This document shows, piece after piece, positions 33,529 through 42,382 of a stretch of 64,000 nt of DNA. How positions within the stretch are numbered: position 1 is the first letter of the stretch; every line of letters starts with the position of its first letter. Where the stretch lies: NCBI GenBank assembly GCA_036496385.1, contig DASXLD010000070.1:124001-188000 (forward strand), written 5' to 3'. The position numbers and the translations under genes were made by a program. Source of the stretch: Schlegelella_A sp036496385 (GTDB taxonomy: Bacteria; Pseudomonadota; Gammaproteobacteria; Burkholderiales; Burkholderiaceae_C). The notes beneath the pieces were generated by a model that was given only the letters and a program-made list of their open reading frames with translations, had not been told where the DNA came from and did no database searches.

Positions 33529-34056
33529 TCAGCACGGAGCGGGCGCAGTCAGCGGCACGGTCAGGCGTTGCAGCAGCACCGGTGCGACCACCGTCTGCCC
33601 CGCAACGTTCTTCAATTCGATCGTCAACGCGCCACCCGCGGCCGGCACGGTCGACAGCGCGGCGAGCACGTCGACGCCGTTGCTATCGAGCTCGTAGCTG
33701 CCGAAGAAACCCTGCGCCCCGCCGGCGACCGTGCCGAACTCGCCACTGAAGTGCAGCTTCAGGCACGAGTCGTCGAATTGAGCAAGGTTGCCGTTCAGCT
33801 CGAGCACGAGTTGCCCCGCGACGTCGGCGAACTGGACCTGCAGCGTGCCGCTGGCCGGCGGCGGCGCGGCCGGCGCCGAAGGGCAGACCAGGACGGTGGC
33901 CACGTCGCCGCCGCAGACAGGCGCTGCGCTCGCGCCGAACGCGGCGAGCGCAGCGCCGGTGCCGGTGCCGCCGACCCCGGGGCCGCAACCGGCCAACACC
34001 AGCGCCGCGAGCATCCATGCGCTGGCGAGGTAGGCCCGCCGCAGCTTCGATCTCAT
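33529..34056 (-). CDS. putative lipoprotein
   Basis: 175 residues. Lipobox LVLAGC at about residues 19-24 gives a lipid-modified cysteine. The mature part is Ala/Gly-rich, then mostly beta strands (GTLQVQFADVAGQLVLELNGNLAQF; ALTIELKNVAGQTVVAPVLLQRLTV). It has four more cysteines. No family recognised. The ATG overlaps the stop of the upstream regulator-like gene (ATGA), so the two are co-translated. Confidence 0.75.
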   Translation of the reverse strand: MRSKLRRAYLASAWMLAALVLAGCGPGVGGTGTGAALAAFGASAAPVCGGDVATVLVCPSAPAAPPPASGTLQVQFADVAGQLVLELNGNLAQFDDSCLKLHFSGEFGTVAGGAQGFFGSYELDSNGVDVLAALSTVPAAGGALTIELKNVAGQTVVAPVLLQRLTVPLTAPAPC

Positions 34057-34862
34057 CGCTCAACTCCCTCGGTGCTGTAGAAGTAAACGCCGAAGCGCAC
34101 GCGGTGACCGCCGCCCAGCGCCTCGGCGCTGGCGCCGTCGGCATCGCTGCAGGCCTGCGCCTCGGCCAACACCGGCGGCAGGGCTCGTGTCCAGGCCTGC
34201 TTCGCCGCGCGCTGCAGACGCTCCACCGACGCTGGCGTGATGCGGTCGAGATACATCGCCTGCTCGAGAAAGTTGGCCTCGCCCTGCAGGTTCGCCGAGG
34301 CGGCGCAGGCGTGATCGGCGAGATTGGCGGCGAACAGCTCGGACATTTCGGCAAAGCCCTGGCGCGGCGCGAAACCACTCGCCGAGAGGGTGATGCCGTC
34401 GTCGCCTTCGGTCGCAGCGCCGAGGCGCAACAACTCGTCGAGCATGGCGCGGCCGCGGACGTCGCTGCTGACGCCGGCGACCATGGCGTCGAACTCGGCG
34501 CGCTGCAGCTTGCGCGGGCGACGCCGGCGGTCCTGATAAGCGGCGTCGCCGAGCCAGCGCGCGACGACCTCGCCGACGAGCGACAGCGGCGCGCCGTTTC
34601 GGCGTGTCGAGCGAGCGCTCCGCTGCGGCGCGCGCGTGAGGTTGCGGACGTCGCGCCGGTGCACGCCCGAGAGCAGCGACACCGCGCTGTCGGTCTGCGC
34701 CATGCCGCGCGCGCTCAGTTCGTCGCTCGCGGCGTCGAGGAATACGCGCTTGAGCGCAGCGGCGAAGGCCGGATACGTGACGCCATGGCGCACCAGCAGG
34801 CGGGCCAGCGGCCGCATGACGCGCAAGACGCTGGCCTCGACGATCGAGTGACGGCTGGTCAC
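34053..34862 (-). CDS. DUF6502-like protein, probable DNA-binding regulator
   Basis: 269 residues from a GTG at 34862. The N-terminus (RPLARLLVRHGVTYPAFAAALKRVFLDAA) and the next segment (TDSAVSLLSGVHRRDVRNLTRA) resemble DUF6502 proteins. The second segment reads as a helix-turn-helix: small residue, turn at SGVHRRDV, basic recognition helix. The rest is helical. It is divergent from the propeller lipoprotein gene, and a palindrome lies in the gap. A repressor role is inferred. The longer frame back to 34961 would run over that palindrome and promoter, so it was not used. Confidence 0.65.
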   Translation of the reverse strand: MTSRHSIVEASVLRVMRPLARLLVRHGVTYPAFAAALKRVFLDAASDELSARGMAQTDSAVSLLSGVHRRDVRNLTRAPQRSARSTRRNGAPLSLVGEVVARWLGDAAYQDRRRRPRKLQRAEFDAMVAGVSSDVRGRAMLDELLRLGAATEGDDGITLSASGFAPRQGFAEMSELFAANLADHACAASANLQGEANFLEQAMYLDRITPASVERLQRAAKQAWTRALPPVLAEAQACSDADGASAEALGGGHRVRFGVYFYSTEGVER

Positions 34863-34881
34863 AGGTTGCTTCTGTTCGGGC

Positions 34882-34911
34882 TTGACGGGCCTGAAGTCTG
34901 TGGGATATTGT
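34882..34911 (+). promoter_or_regulatory. sigma-70-like promoter of the propeller lipoprotein gene
   Basis: -35 TTGACG (34882-34887) and -10 TATTGT (34906-34911) with an 18-base spacer; the match is five of six and four of six. The -10 lies 33 bases before the ATG at 34945, leaving a short leader with AAGGAGG as ribosome-binding site. The palindrome at 34899-34917 overlaps the -10. Confidence 0.55.
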
Positions 34912-34917
34912 CCCACA
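34899..34917. promoter_or_regulatory. operator-like palindrome TGTGGGA-N5-TCCCACA
   Basis: Perfect 7-base arms around TATTG in the gap between the divergent DUF6502-like and propeller genes. It covers the predicted -10 of the propeller gene, where a bound protein would block RNA polymerase. The adjacent regulator-like gene is the natural candidate for the binding protein. Confidence 0.6.
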
Positions 34918-34944
34918 CACAGACCGGGCAAGCAAGGAGGCACC

Positions 34945-36993
34945 ATGTCGATCGAGCACAAACCCGACCGAAGGCATCGCGGCGCGAGGTTGCTTCTGCT
35001 CGCTTCCGTGGCCTTCCTGGCGACGTCGTGCGGCGGGGGCTCGTCGTCGGAGACGGCACCGTCGGCGCCGAAGGAGACCGCGCTTGCCGCGTCGCGTCCT
35101 GGCGAATTGCTCGCCTACGTGAAGTCGCTGCTCCTCGCGCGCGACGCCCAACGCCAGTCCGCCCCTGGCGCCGCGCTCGACGGGCCGCCGGTGCCGGGCA
35201 CGTCGCTGGCGCTGAGCCCCGCCGGCACCGCCGTTCCGTACTCGAACACCACGGTCCAGGAGACCGGTGTCGACGAGGAAGACCTGCTCAAGACCGACGG
35301 CACGTCGGTCTACGCGCTCGACACCGTCACGCTCACCACCGCCGGCCGGATGCAGCCGCAGCTGCGCGTCTATCGCCGCGACGCCACCGGCGCGATCGAT
35401 CCGGCGCAGGTGCTGCCGCTGCCGGTCGACACCACTGGCTTTCCGCAGCCGCGCGGCCTCCTCCTTGCGGCACCGGCGCGGCGCGCGGTGGCGCTCGGCC
35501 AATCGTTCCTGCCGATCGCCGATCCGCTGCCCTGCGCACTCGACATCCCTTGCCCGTTGGCCGGGGCGATGATCTACCCGATCTTCGCGATGCAATCGAA
35601 CGTGCAGCTGCAGTTCCTCGACCTCGACGCCACGGGCAACGCCACCCTCGGCGCGCACGTCGTGATCGACGGGCAGCTGGTCGCGAGCCGGCTGATCGGC
35701 AATGTCCTGTATGTCGTGACCACTTATTCGCCGCACGTGCCTTACGAGCAGCTCGCCGCCGGCGCGACGGCGCAGCAGAGGGCCACCGTGCTCGACCAGA
35801 TGACGTCGGCGGATTTTCTGCCGACGTGGCGCGCCGATGCTTCAGCCGCCGAAGTGCTGGTCGCCGACACCGACTGCTACGTCCACCCGTCGAACGCCTC
35901 GCTCGCGCTCCAGGTCACGACGATCTCCGCGATCGATCTCGGCTCGCCGACGCTGGCGCGCGCCAGCCGTTGCTTCGTCGGCGGCACCGAGGCGATCTAC
36001 ATGGCGCCGACGAACCTGTATCTGGCGACGACGCGCTTCCCGTTCGCCATCCTCGCCACCGGGCTGCTGCAGTACGCACCGCAGTTCACGACCGACATCC
36101 ACAAGTTCTCGGTCGCGGGGCTCGCGATCGACTACCGCGCCTCGGGCGAAATCCAGGGCAACCTCGGCTGGGACACCGAGCGCAAGTCCTATCGGATGGG
36201 CGAATACAACGGCGACCTGCGCGTGCTCAGCTTCACCGGCCAGACCGGCTGGGTGCTGCTCGAAGACGCGACCTCGGCCACCGCGCCACCACCGTCGCCA
36301 GCAACGCTGACGGTGCTACGCGAGTCTGCGAGCGCCCCGTCGCTCGAGACGATCGCGACCTTGCCCAACAGCAGGCATCCGGAGCCGCTCGGCCAGGCCG
36401 GCGAGCAGATCCACGCCGTGCGCTTCACCGGCGCGCGCGGCTACCTCGTGACCTTCCGCAGCGTCGACCCGCTGTACGTGCTCGACCTGAAAGACGCGAG
36501 CGATCCGAGGGTGGCCGGCTCGTTGCAGGTAACGGGCTTTTCCGACTATCTGTTCCCGCTGACCGACGCCCTGCTGTTCGGCGTCGGCCACGACGTCGAC
36601 GCGACCAACCACCTCGGCGGCGTCAAGCTCGGCCTGTTCGACGTCAGCGACCCGACCCAGCCGAAATTGCTCGACGCGCGCACCGTCGGCGCTTCCGGCA
36701 GCCAGAGCGCGCTCGATGCATCGAGCCACGGCGTCAACTGGCTGCAGGCCGGCAACGTGGCGCGCGTCGGCCTGCCGCTGCTCGTTACTGCCGCGCCGTT
36801 CGATTCGAGCCCGCTGCACGGCCTGCAACGGATCGAGGTCGACACGCAGGCACAGACCCTCGCGCTGAAGGCCATGCTGCCGGCGCCGAGCGACCCGATG
36901 ACCTACCCGAGCCTGTGGGGCGACCGCAGCCTGCAGATCGGATCCAAGCTCGTCTATCTGACACAGGGGCAGGTCGTGGTCGCCGACTGGTAG
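34945..36993 (+). CDS. beta-propeller domain lipoprotein
   Basis: 682 residues. Signal peptide with lipobox near residue 30 (LLLLASVAFLATSC, followed by GGGSSS). The body has the hallmark of the secreted C-terminal beta-propeller family (NTTVQETGVDEEDLLKTDG, then repeated blades such as VVIDGQLVASRLIGNVLYVVT and VLDLKDASDPRVAGSLQVTGF). Such proteins are extracytoplasmic and of unknown function. AAGGAGG precedes the ATG at 34945. Translation from upstream in-frame codons would read through the promoter and operator. Confidence 0.88.
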   Translation: MSIEHKPDRRHRGARLLLLASVAFLATSCGGGSSSETAPSAPKETALAASRPGELLAYVKSLLLARDAQRQSAPGAALDGPPVPGTSLALSPAGTAVPYSNTTVQETGVDEEDLLKTDGTSVYALDTVTLTTAGRMQPQLRVYRRDATGAIDPAQVLPLPVDTTGFPQPRGLLLAAPARRAVALGQSFLPIADPLPCALDIPCPLAGAMIYPIFAMQSNVQLQFLDLDATGNATLGAHVVIDGQLVASRLIGNVLYVVTTYSPHVPYEQLAAGATAQQRATVLDQMTSADFLPTWRADASAAEVLVADTDCYVHPSNASLALQVTTISAIDLGSPTLARASRCFVGGTEAIYMAPTNLYLATTRFPFAILATGLLQYAPQFTTDIHKFSVAGLAIDYRASGEIQGNLGWDTERKSYRMGEYNGDLRVLSFTGQTGWVLLEDATSATAPPPSPATLTVLRESASAPSLETIATLPNSRHPEPLGQAGEQIHAVRFTGARGYLVTFRSVDPLYVLDLKDASDPRVAGSLQVTGFSDYLFPLTDALLFGVGHDVDATNHLGGVKLGLFDVSDPTQPKLLDARTVGASGSQSALDASSHGVNWLQAGNVARVGLPLLVTAAPFDSSPLHGLQRIEVDTQAQTLALKAMLPAPSDPMTYPSLWGDRSLQIGSKLVYLTQGQVVVADW

Positions 36994-37003
36994 CGGACCG
37001 GGC

Positions 37004-37037
37004 AGGATCCGAGTACAGCCGACGGAGCCAGGATCCT
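37004..37037. terminator. weak stem-loop between convergent genes
   Basis: AGGATCC (37004-37010) and GGATCCT (37031-37037) can pair across 20 bases, followed on the plus strand by TTC. It lies between the ends of the propeller gene and the convergent diiron gene. Weak. Confidence 0.25.
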
Positions 37038-37051
37038 TTCACGCGACGCGC

Positions 37052-37987
37052 CTACGAGATCATCGGTACCAGCGCAGCGCTGATCCGTTGCATCTGGGCA
37101 TCGGTGATCAGGTTTCCGAGGATCTTCAGGAAACGCTCGTCCTGAACACCAGAGGCGATGTACTGCCAGCGATACGCCTCGGACACCAAGTTGCGGACAC
37201 TCCATACTCGGCTGGCGTCGAAGGACCGTCCGCAGATGCGCAGGAAGTAGTCCGCGTCGGCGCTTGCCTGCAGCTGAACAATGCCGTGCACGGCGGCGAC
37301 CAACTCGATCAGGTCGGTCACCGCACGGTCGCGCTGCTCCGTCGTCAGCTTCGCGTCCTCGCGTCTCCATTCGAGCTCGTCGAGGATCGCGTGTTGCGAT
37401 TCTTCCTTCCAGTGAAAGAGGAAGACGTCTTTCCAGACTTCGGAGAGGTCGTTGTCGGGCTCGATGCTCTTGCGATAGTGCGCCTGCGTGAACAGCTCGA
37501 TGAAGCACGTCAGCGCCAGCACGGCCCAGGTGGATTTGGAGAGGACGGCGGTGGCCACATCGTTCGGCTGCAGCGAGAACTCGTAGCCTGGCGGCATGTC
37601 CTTGGCGGCCAAGATTTCGACGCGCCGAAACAATTCCTGGTGCTTGAGTTCTTCGTCGGTGAAACGCACCAGCGCCTCGAGTGCGGTCTGGTCGCCAAGC
37701 CAATGGTCATGACTGACCTCAAGCACCTTTGCCCCGATGAAGCGCTCGACGAGTCCGAAGATGTTGGCGTAACTGCGACCCTGGATCTGGCTGAGCAGGC
37801 GTTGCTCCTCGGCGCTGAGAAAGGTCAGGCTCTGCACTTTCGACAGCCCGTCGGGCAGAAACTTCTTCGAGGTATCGAGGCTTCGCCCACGAATGACGTC
37901 GCGGTCGATGTCCCAGCGAACGCGCTTGGATACCTCGATGCATTTCGCGTATCGCGTATGGGTCGTCGTCTGTTGGTTGCTTTCCAT
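37052..37987 (-). CDS. ferritin-like diiron protein
   Basis: 311 residues, all-helical. The four-helix diiron ligand set is readable: Glu in GLVERFIGAKVLE (about 92), E-x-x-H in TDEELKHQELF (about 127-131), Glu in CFIELFTQAHY (about 178), E-x-x-H in WKEESQHAILDE (about 210-213). This E / ExxH / E / ExxH order is shared by ferritin-like oxygenases and oxidases. No particular enzyme can be named; AurF-like N-oxygenases are one option. The ATG at 37987 follows AGGAGA. It is divergent from an AraC-type regulator. Confidence 0.72.
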   Translation of the reverse strand: MESNQQTTTHTRYAKCIEVSKRVRWDIDRDVIRGRSLDTSKKFLPDGLSKVQSLTFLSAEEQRLLSQIQGRSYANIFGLVERFIGAKVLEVSHDHWLGDQTALEALVRFTDEELKHQELFRRVEILAAKDMPPGYEFSLQPNDVATAVLSKSTWAVLALTCFIELFTQAHYRKSIEPDNDLSEVWKDVFLFHWKEESQHAILDELEWRREDAKLTTEQRDRAVTDLIELVAAVHGIVQLQASADADYFLRICGRSFDASRVWSVRNLVSEAYRWQYIASGVQDERFLKILGNLITDAQMQRISAALVPMIS

Positions 37988-38165
37988 GGTGGGTCTCCTG
38001 GTTGGATCACGTGACGTGCCTTCGGCAACGGCTGCGGGTGGGTTCAACTCCTCAGGCGCGATGAATCGGCCTGGAACCGATAATCGCGATGGCACGCCAT
38101 GTGGTCATGTCCTGGCCTCTTGAGTTGTTGACCAAAGCGCCGTGCGGTTCCGACAAGGAGTGCCG

Positions 38166-39164
38166 ATGGACGTGCTGTCAGACGTGCTGCAGCTGATCCG
38201 CCTCACTGGAGCCTTGTTCCTCCATGCGGAGTTGCGCGAGCCGTGGTGCGTCGACGCACCCAGAAGTGGCGACCTGGCACTGGGAGTCGCACCTGGCGAC
38301 CGCCATCTGGCCATCTGCCACATGGTCCTGGAGGGTCGTTGCTGGGCGCAATTGCCCGGTGGCGACGCCGTGCCCTTGTTTGCCGGCGACGTGGTGACCT
38401 TTCCGCAAGGCGACTCGCACTTGCTGGGCAGCGGGCTTCAGCATGCCCCGGTGAGCCTCGACCACATCGTGCGGGTCAAATTGCCCGAATTGACGTGCTT
38501 GCGTTACGGTGGTGACGGTGACCGCAGCGTGATCGCCTGTGGATGGTTCGCCTACGAGCGCGACGTGGCGAATCCGCTCATCGAGGCGCTGCCGCGGCTT
38601 TTTCGATCCTCCCTGGGGCGGCGCGCCTCCGGCCCGTGGCTCGAGCAGTCGGTGCGCTACATCGTACGCGAGGCCGCGGCGCAGCAGCCCGGATCGAATG
38701 CGGTGGCGGCGAAGGTGGCCGAATCGTTGTTTGTCGAAGCGCTGCGGGCTTACATCGAGTCCTTGCCGATCCAGCAAACCGGCTGGCTTGCAGGCTTGCG
38801 CGATCCGCAGATCGGCAAATGCCTGACGCTCATGCACAGCGAGCCCGCGCGCGCCTGGACCGTCGAGAGCCTGGCGCACATGTTGCATACGTCGCGCAGC
38901 GTGCTCGCGGAACGGTTCAGCCAGCTGGTGGGCGATTCACCCATGCAGTACCTGAGGCGATGGCGGCTCGCCGTGGCGGCGCGCCTGCTGTGCAACGAAC
39001 GCAGCAACCTGATCCGCGTCGCCGAGGCCGTCGGCTATGAATCGGAGGCTTCGTTCAGTCGTGCCTTCAAGACTGAATACGGGATGTCGCCAGGTGTCTG
39101 GCGCAATCGCGGTGCGGCGGTGGGGCCGGCTCCGGCTGAGCCAAGCCTGCCCAACTTTTCGTAG
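38166..39164 (+). CDS. AraC-family transcriptional regulator with cupin domain
   Basis: 332 residues. The N-terminal half is a cupin-type effector domain (LALGVAPGDRHLAICHMVLEGRCWAQLPGGDAVPLFAGDVVTFPQGDSH). The C-terminal about 100 residues hold two helix-turn-helix motifs (WTVESLAHMLHTSRSVLAERFSQLVGDSP and LIRVAEAVGYESEASFSRAFKTEYGMSP). The ATG at 38166 has AAGGAG 8 bases upstream. It faces away from the diiron gene across 178 bases and probably controls it. Confidence 0.9.
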   Translation: MDVLSDVLQLIRLTGALFLHAELREPWCVDAPRSGDLALGVAPGDRHLAICHMVLEGRCWAQLPGGDAVPLFAGDVVTFPQGDSHLLGSGLQHAPVSLDHIVRVKLPELTCLRYGGDGDRSVIACGWFAYERDVANPLIEALPRLFRSSLGRRASGPWLEQSVRYIVREAAAQQPGSNAVAAKVAESLFVEALRAYIESLPIQQTGWLAGLRDPQIGKCLTLMHSEPARAWTVESLAHMLHTSRSVLAERFSQLVGDSPMQYLRRWRLAVAARLLCNERSNLIRVAEAVGYESEASFSRAFKTEYGMSPGVWRNRGAAVGPAPAEPSLPNFS

Positions 39165-39218
39165 AACACCGGCGACTGGAAGCAGCGCTGAAGGTGCAGG
39201 AGGGAGCGAACCGCGACG

Positions 39219-40024
<806 letters not shown>

Positions 40025-40028
<4 letters not shown>

Positions 40029-40804
40029 CGACCGAGCTGGGCCCACGGATACAGGCGCCGGTTGAGCCAGGCGAACAGCACGTCGCTGATCAAGCCAATC
40101 ACGCCGATGACGATGATCCCGAAGATGATCTGATCGGTCGCGAGCAGTGCCTGGCTGTCGGTGATCATGTGGCCGATGCCGGTCGACGCGCCGATCAGCT
40201 CGGCGACGATCACGTAGGTCCACGCCCAGCCGAGCACCATGCGCAGCGCCTCGGCGATCTCGGGCGCCGCGCCGGGCAGGAGGACTCGCCGGATGAGGCT
40301 CTGGTCGCCGACGCCGAGCGTGTACGCCGCCTCGACGAGATCGCGCCGGGTGTTGCCGACGATCACCGCGATCATCAGCACGAGCTGGAAAAAGCTGCCG
40401 ATGAAGATCAGCGCAAGCTTCTGCGCCTCGCCGATGCCGGCCCAAAGGATGAGGAGCGGGATGAACGCGCTCGCCGGCAGGTAGCGCGCGAAGCTCACGA
40501 ACGGCTCGAAGAACGCCTCGACCGGCTTGTACGCGCCCATCGCGACGCCGAGCGGCAGCGCGAGCAGGGCGGCGACGGCGAAGCCGCCGAACACTCGCCA
40601 CACCGTCCAGCCGATGTCCCAGCCGAAGCCCATCTGGGTGAGCAGCGTCCAGCCGGAACGCAACATCGTCAGCGGATCGGCGAGGAAGGTCTTCGAGACG
40701 AAGCCGCCGAAGGTCGCGATCGACCACGCGGCGACGAAGACGACGAAGAACGCGATGCCGAGGACGAGGCGCGCCCCCGGCGCGACCGGAGTGAGCGGCT
40801 TCAC
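40025..40804 (-). CDS. ABC transporter permease (hut-region importer)
   Basis: 259 residues, six membrane segments. EAA-loop region RRDLVEAAYTLGVGDQSLIRRVLLPGAAPEI has the conserved Gly. It resembles SsuC/TauC/NrtB permeases and sits between the binding protein (upstream, 52 bases) and the ATPase (overlapping). Confidence 0.92.
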
Positions 40805-40856
40805 CCGCGCGCCCTTGCCGCCGCCCTCTCCCGCGGGCGGGAGAGGAAGGCCGGCC

Positions 40857-41804
40857 TCACTTGATGAACTGCGTGTCGGCGAGCTTGGTCATGTCGGGCA
40901 TCTGCTTGATGATTCCCGCCTCCATCAGCAGCTCGGCCGCTTCCTTGCTGAACGCTGCGTGCTCGCCGGCGAAGAACTTCTGGTTGGCAGCCCGATCCTG
41001 CCAGCGCAGGTATTTCTGGCTGCTCTCGAACGCCTCGCCGCTCTGCTTGACATCGGCACCCATGATCTCGAAGCTCTTCTTCGGCTCGGCCTTGACCATG
41101 TCGACAGCCTCGAAATAGCTGTCGGCGAGCGCCTTCGCCGCCTTCGGGTTCTCGGCCAGGAACTTCGGCGTGCAGCCGAAGGTGTCCATCACCATCGGAT
41201 AGTCGAGCGTCGTCGCGATGATCTTGCCGGCCTCGGGCTTGCCGCGCACCGCCGAGAGATACGGCTCGTACGTCATCGCCGCGTCGATCCCTTCGGTGCC
41301 GGCGATGATCGCGTTGGCGGCCGGCTGCGGCTCGAGGTTGACGACCTTGACGTCCTTCACCGAGAGGCCGTTCTTCTTCAGCATCCAGGCGAGCGCGAAG
41401 TACGGCGACGTCCCCGGCGGGCTCGCGGCGACGGTCTTGCCCTTGAGGTCGCTGATCCTGGCGATGCCGGGCTTGACGACCATGCCGTCGGCGCCGTAGC
41501 TCTTGTCGAGCTGGAAGATCTGCGTCGTCGTCACGCCGGCGGCGTTCCAGCCGATCCACGTCTCGACCGTCGTCGCCGCGCATTGGACGTCACCCGACGC
41601 GATCGCGAGGTGGCGGTCCTTTTGCGGAATCTTCTTGATCGTGACGTCGAGGCCGTTCTTCTTGAAGATGCCCGCCTCCTTGGCAAGCGTGAGCGGCGCG
41701 AAGCCGGTCCAGCCGGAAATGCCGATCGCGACCTTGGTGTCCTGCGCTTGCGCGAGGCCGGTCACGAGCGCCACGGCGGCGATGGCGAACAACTGCTTCT
41801 TCAT
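40857..41804 (-). CDS. SsuA/TauA/NrtA-type ABC substrate-binding protein (hut region)
   Basis: 315 residues. Signal peptide 1-20 (KKQLFAIAAVALVTGLAQA). The mature protein begins TKVAIGISGWTGFAPLTLAKEAGIFKKNGLDV, typical of the nitrate/sulfonate/taurine class. It likely feeds the permease and ATPase encoded just after it. Position next to hutH suggests a histidine-related or urocanate-like ligand, but this class binds many compounds and the ligand is unknown. Confidence 0.9.
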   Translation of the reverse strand: MKKQLFAIAAVALVTGLAQAQDTKVAIGISGWTGFAPLTLAKEAGIFKKNGLDVTIKKIPQKDRHLAIASGDVQCAATTVETWIGWNAAGVTTTQIFQLDKSYGADGMVVKPGIARISDLKGKTVAASPPGTSPYFALAWMLKKNGLSVKDVKVVNLEPQPAANAIIAGTEGIDAAMTYEPYLSAVRGKPEAGKIIATTLDYPMVMDTFGCTPKFLAENPKAAKALADSYFEAVDMVKAEPKKSFEIMGADVKQSGEAFESSQKYLRWQDRAANQKFFAGEHAAFSKEAAELLMEAGIIKQMPDMTKLADTQFIK

Positions 41805-41960
41805 GAGGAATCCTTTCCGGAAACCGGTCGATGGCCGTCGGAGCGCACTGTAGTCCAGAGCGCCACGGCGTCCGGCGGACGGCGAAGCAGGCAGTGCAGG
41901 GCGCGCCGCCGAAGCGATGCCAGCGCCGAGCGGCGGGCTTCGGGAGCGCGGGGCGGCGCG

Positions 41961-42191
41961 TCAGCCGCGGAACAGCCGATCGAGCGTCTCGGCCGACAGC
42001 TTCGACTGCATCACCTTGACGTCGAGCCCTTGGGCGAGGTCGAACGACGAGGCGAGCCACGTCACGTCGAGACGCGTGGCGCGCGAATCGAACGGCGCCT
42101 TCGCTGCGACGCGAACTGCGGTCGGCGGCTCGGCGGCGGCCGTTCGCGACGCGCCGTCTTCACGCTCGTCGGATGCAGGCTTGAGATCCAT
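41961..42191 (-). CDS. 76-residue protein of the hut region, unknown function
   Basis: Starts at an ATG with a strong GGAGGAG 5 bases upstream. The N-terminal half is charged and disordered (MDLKPASDEREDGASRTAAA). The C-terminal half looks folded (TRLDVTWLASSFDLAQGLDVKVMQSKLSAETLDRLF). No signal peptide or metal motif. It lies between hutH and the ABC importer on the same strand, and the good ribosome-binding site argues it is translated. Not recognised. Confidence 0.55.
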   Translation of the reverse strand: MDLKPASDEREDGASRTAAAEPPTAVRVAAKAPFDSRATRLDVTWLASSFDLAQGLDVKVMQSKLSAETLDRLFRG

Positions 42192-42382
42192 CGCTCCTCC
42201 AGACCCGCCGCGCGTCCGCCGGCCGAAATGCGCTCGGCAGCGGAGAGGTCGAGCCGCGACTTGGCCTTGTAAACGATTCGCCTGACCGCGGGTCCCCCCG
42301 GTTCGCGGGCCTGCTCCTGCGCGGCGCTGCCGGCCCGCGATCGGGACGGGCGATCCGTGCAATCGGTCACGCCGGATATCGG

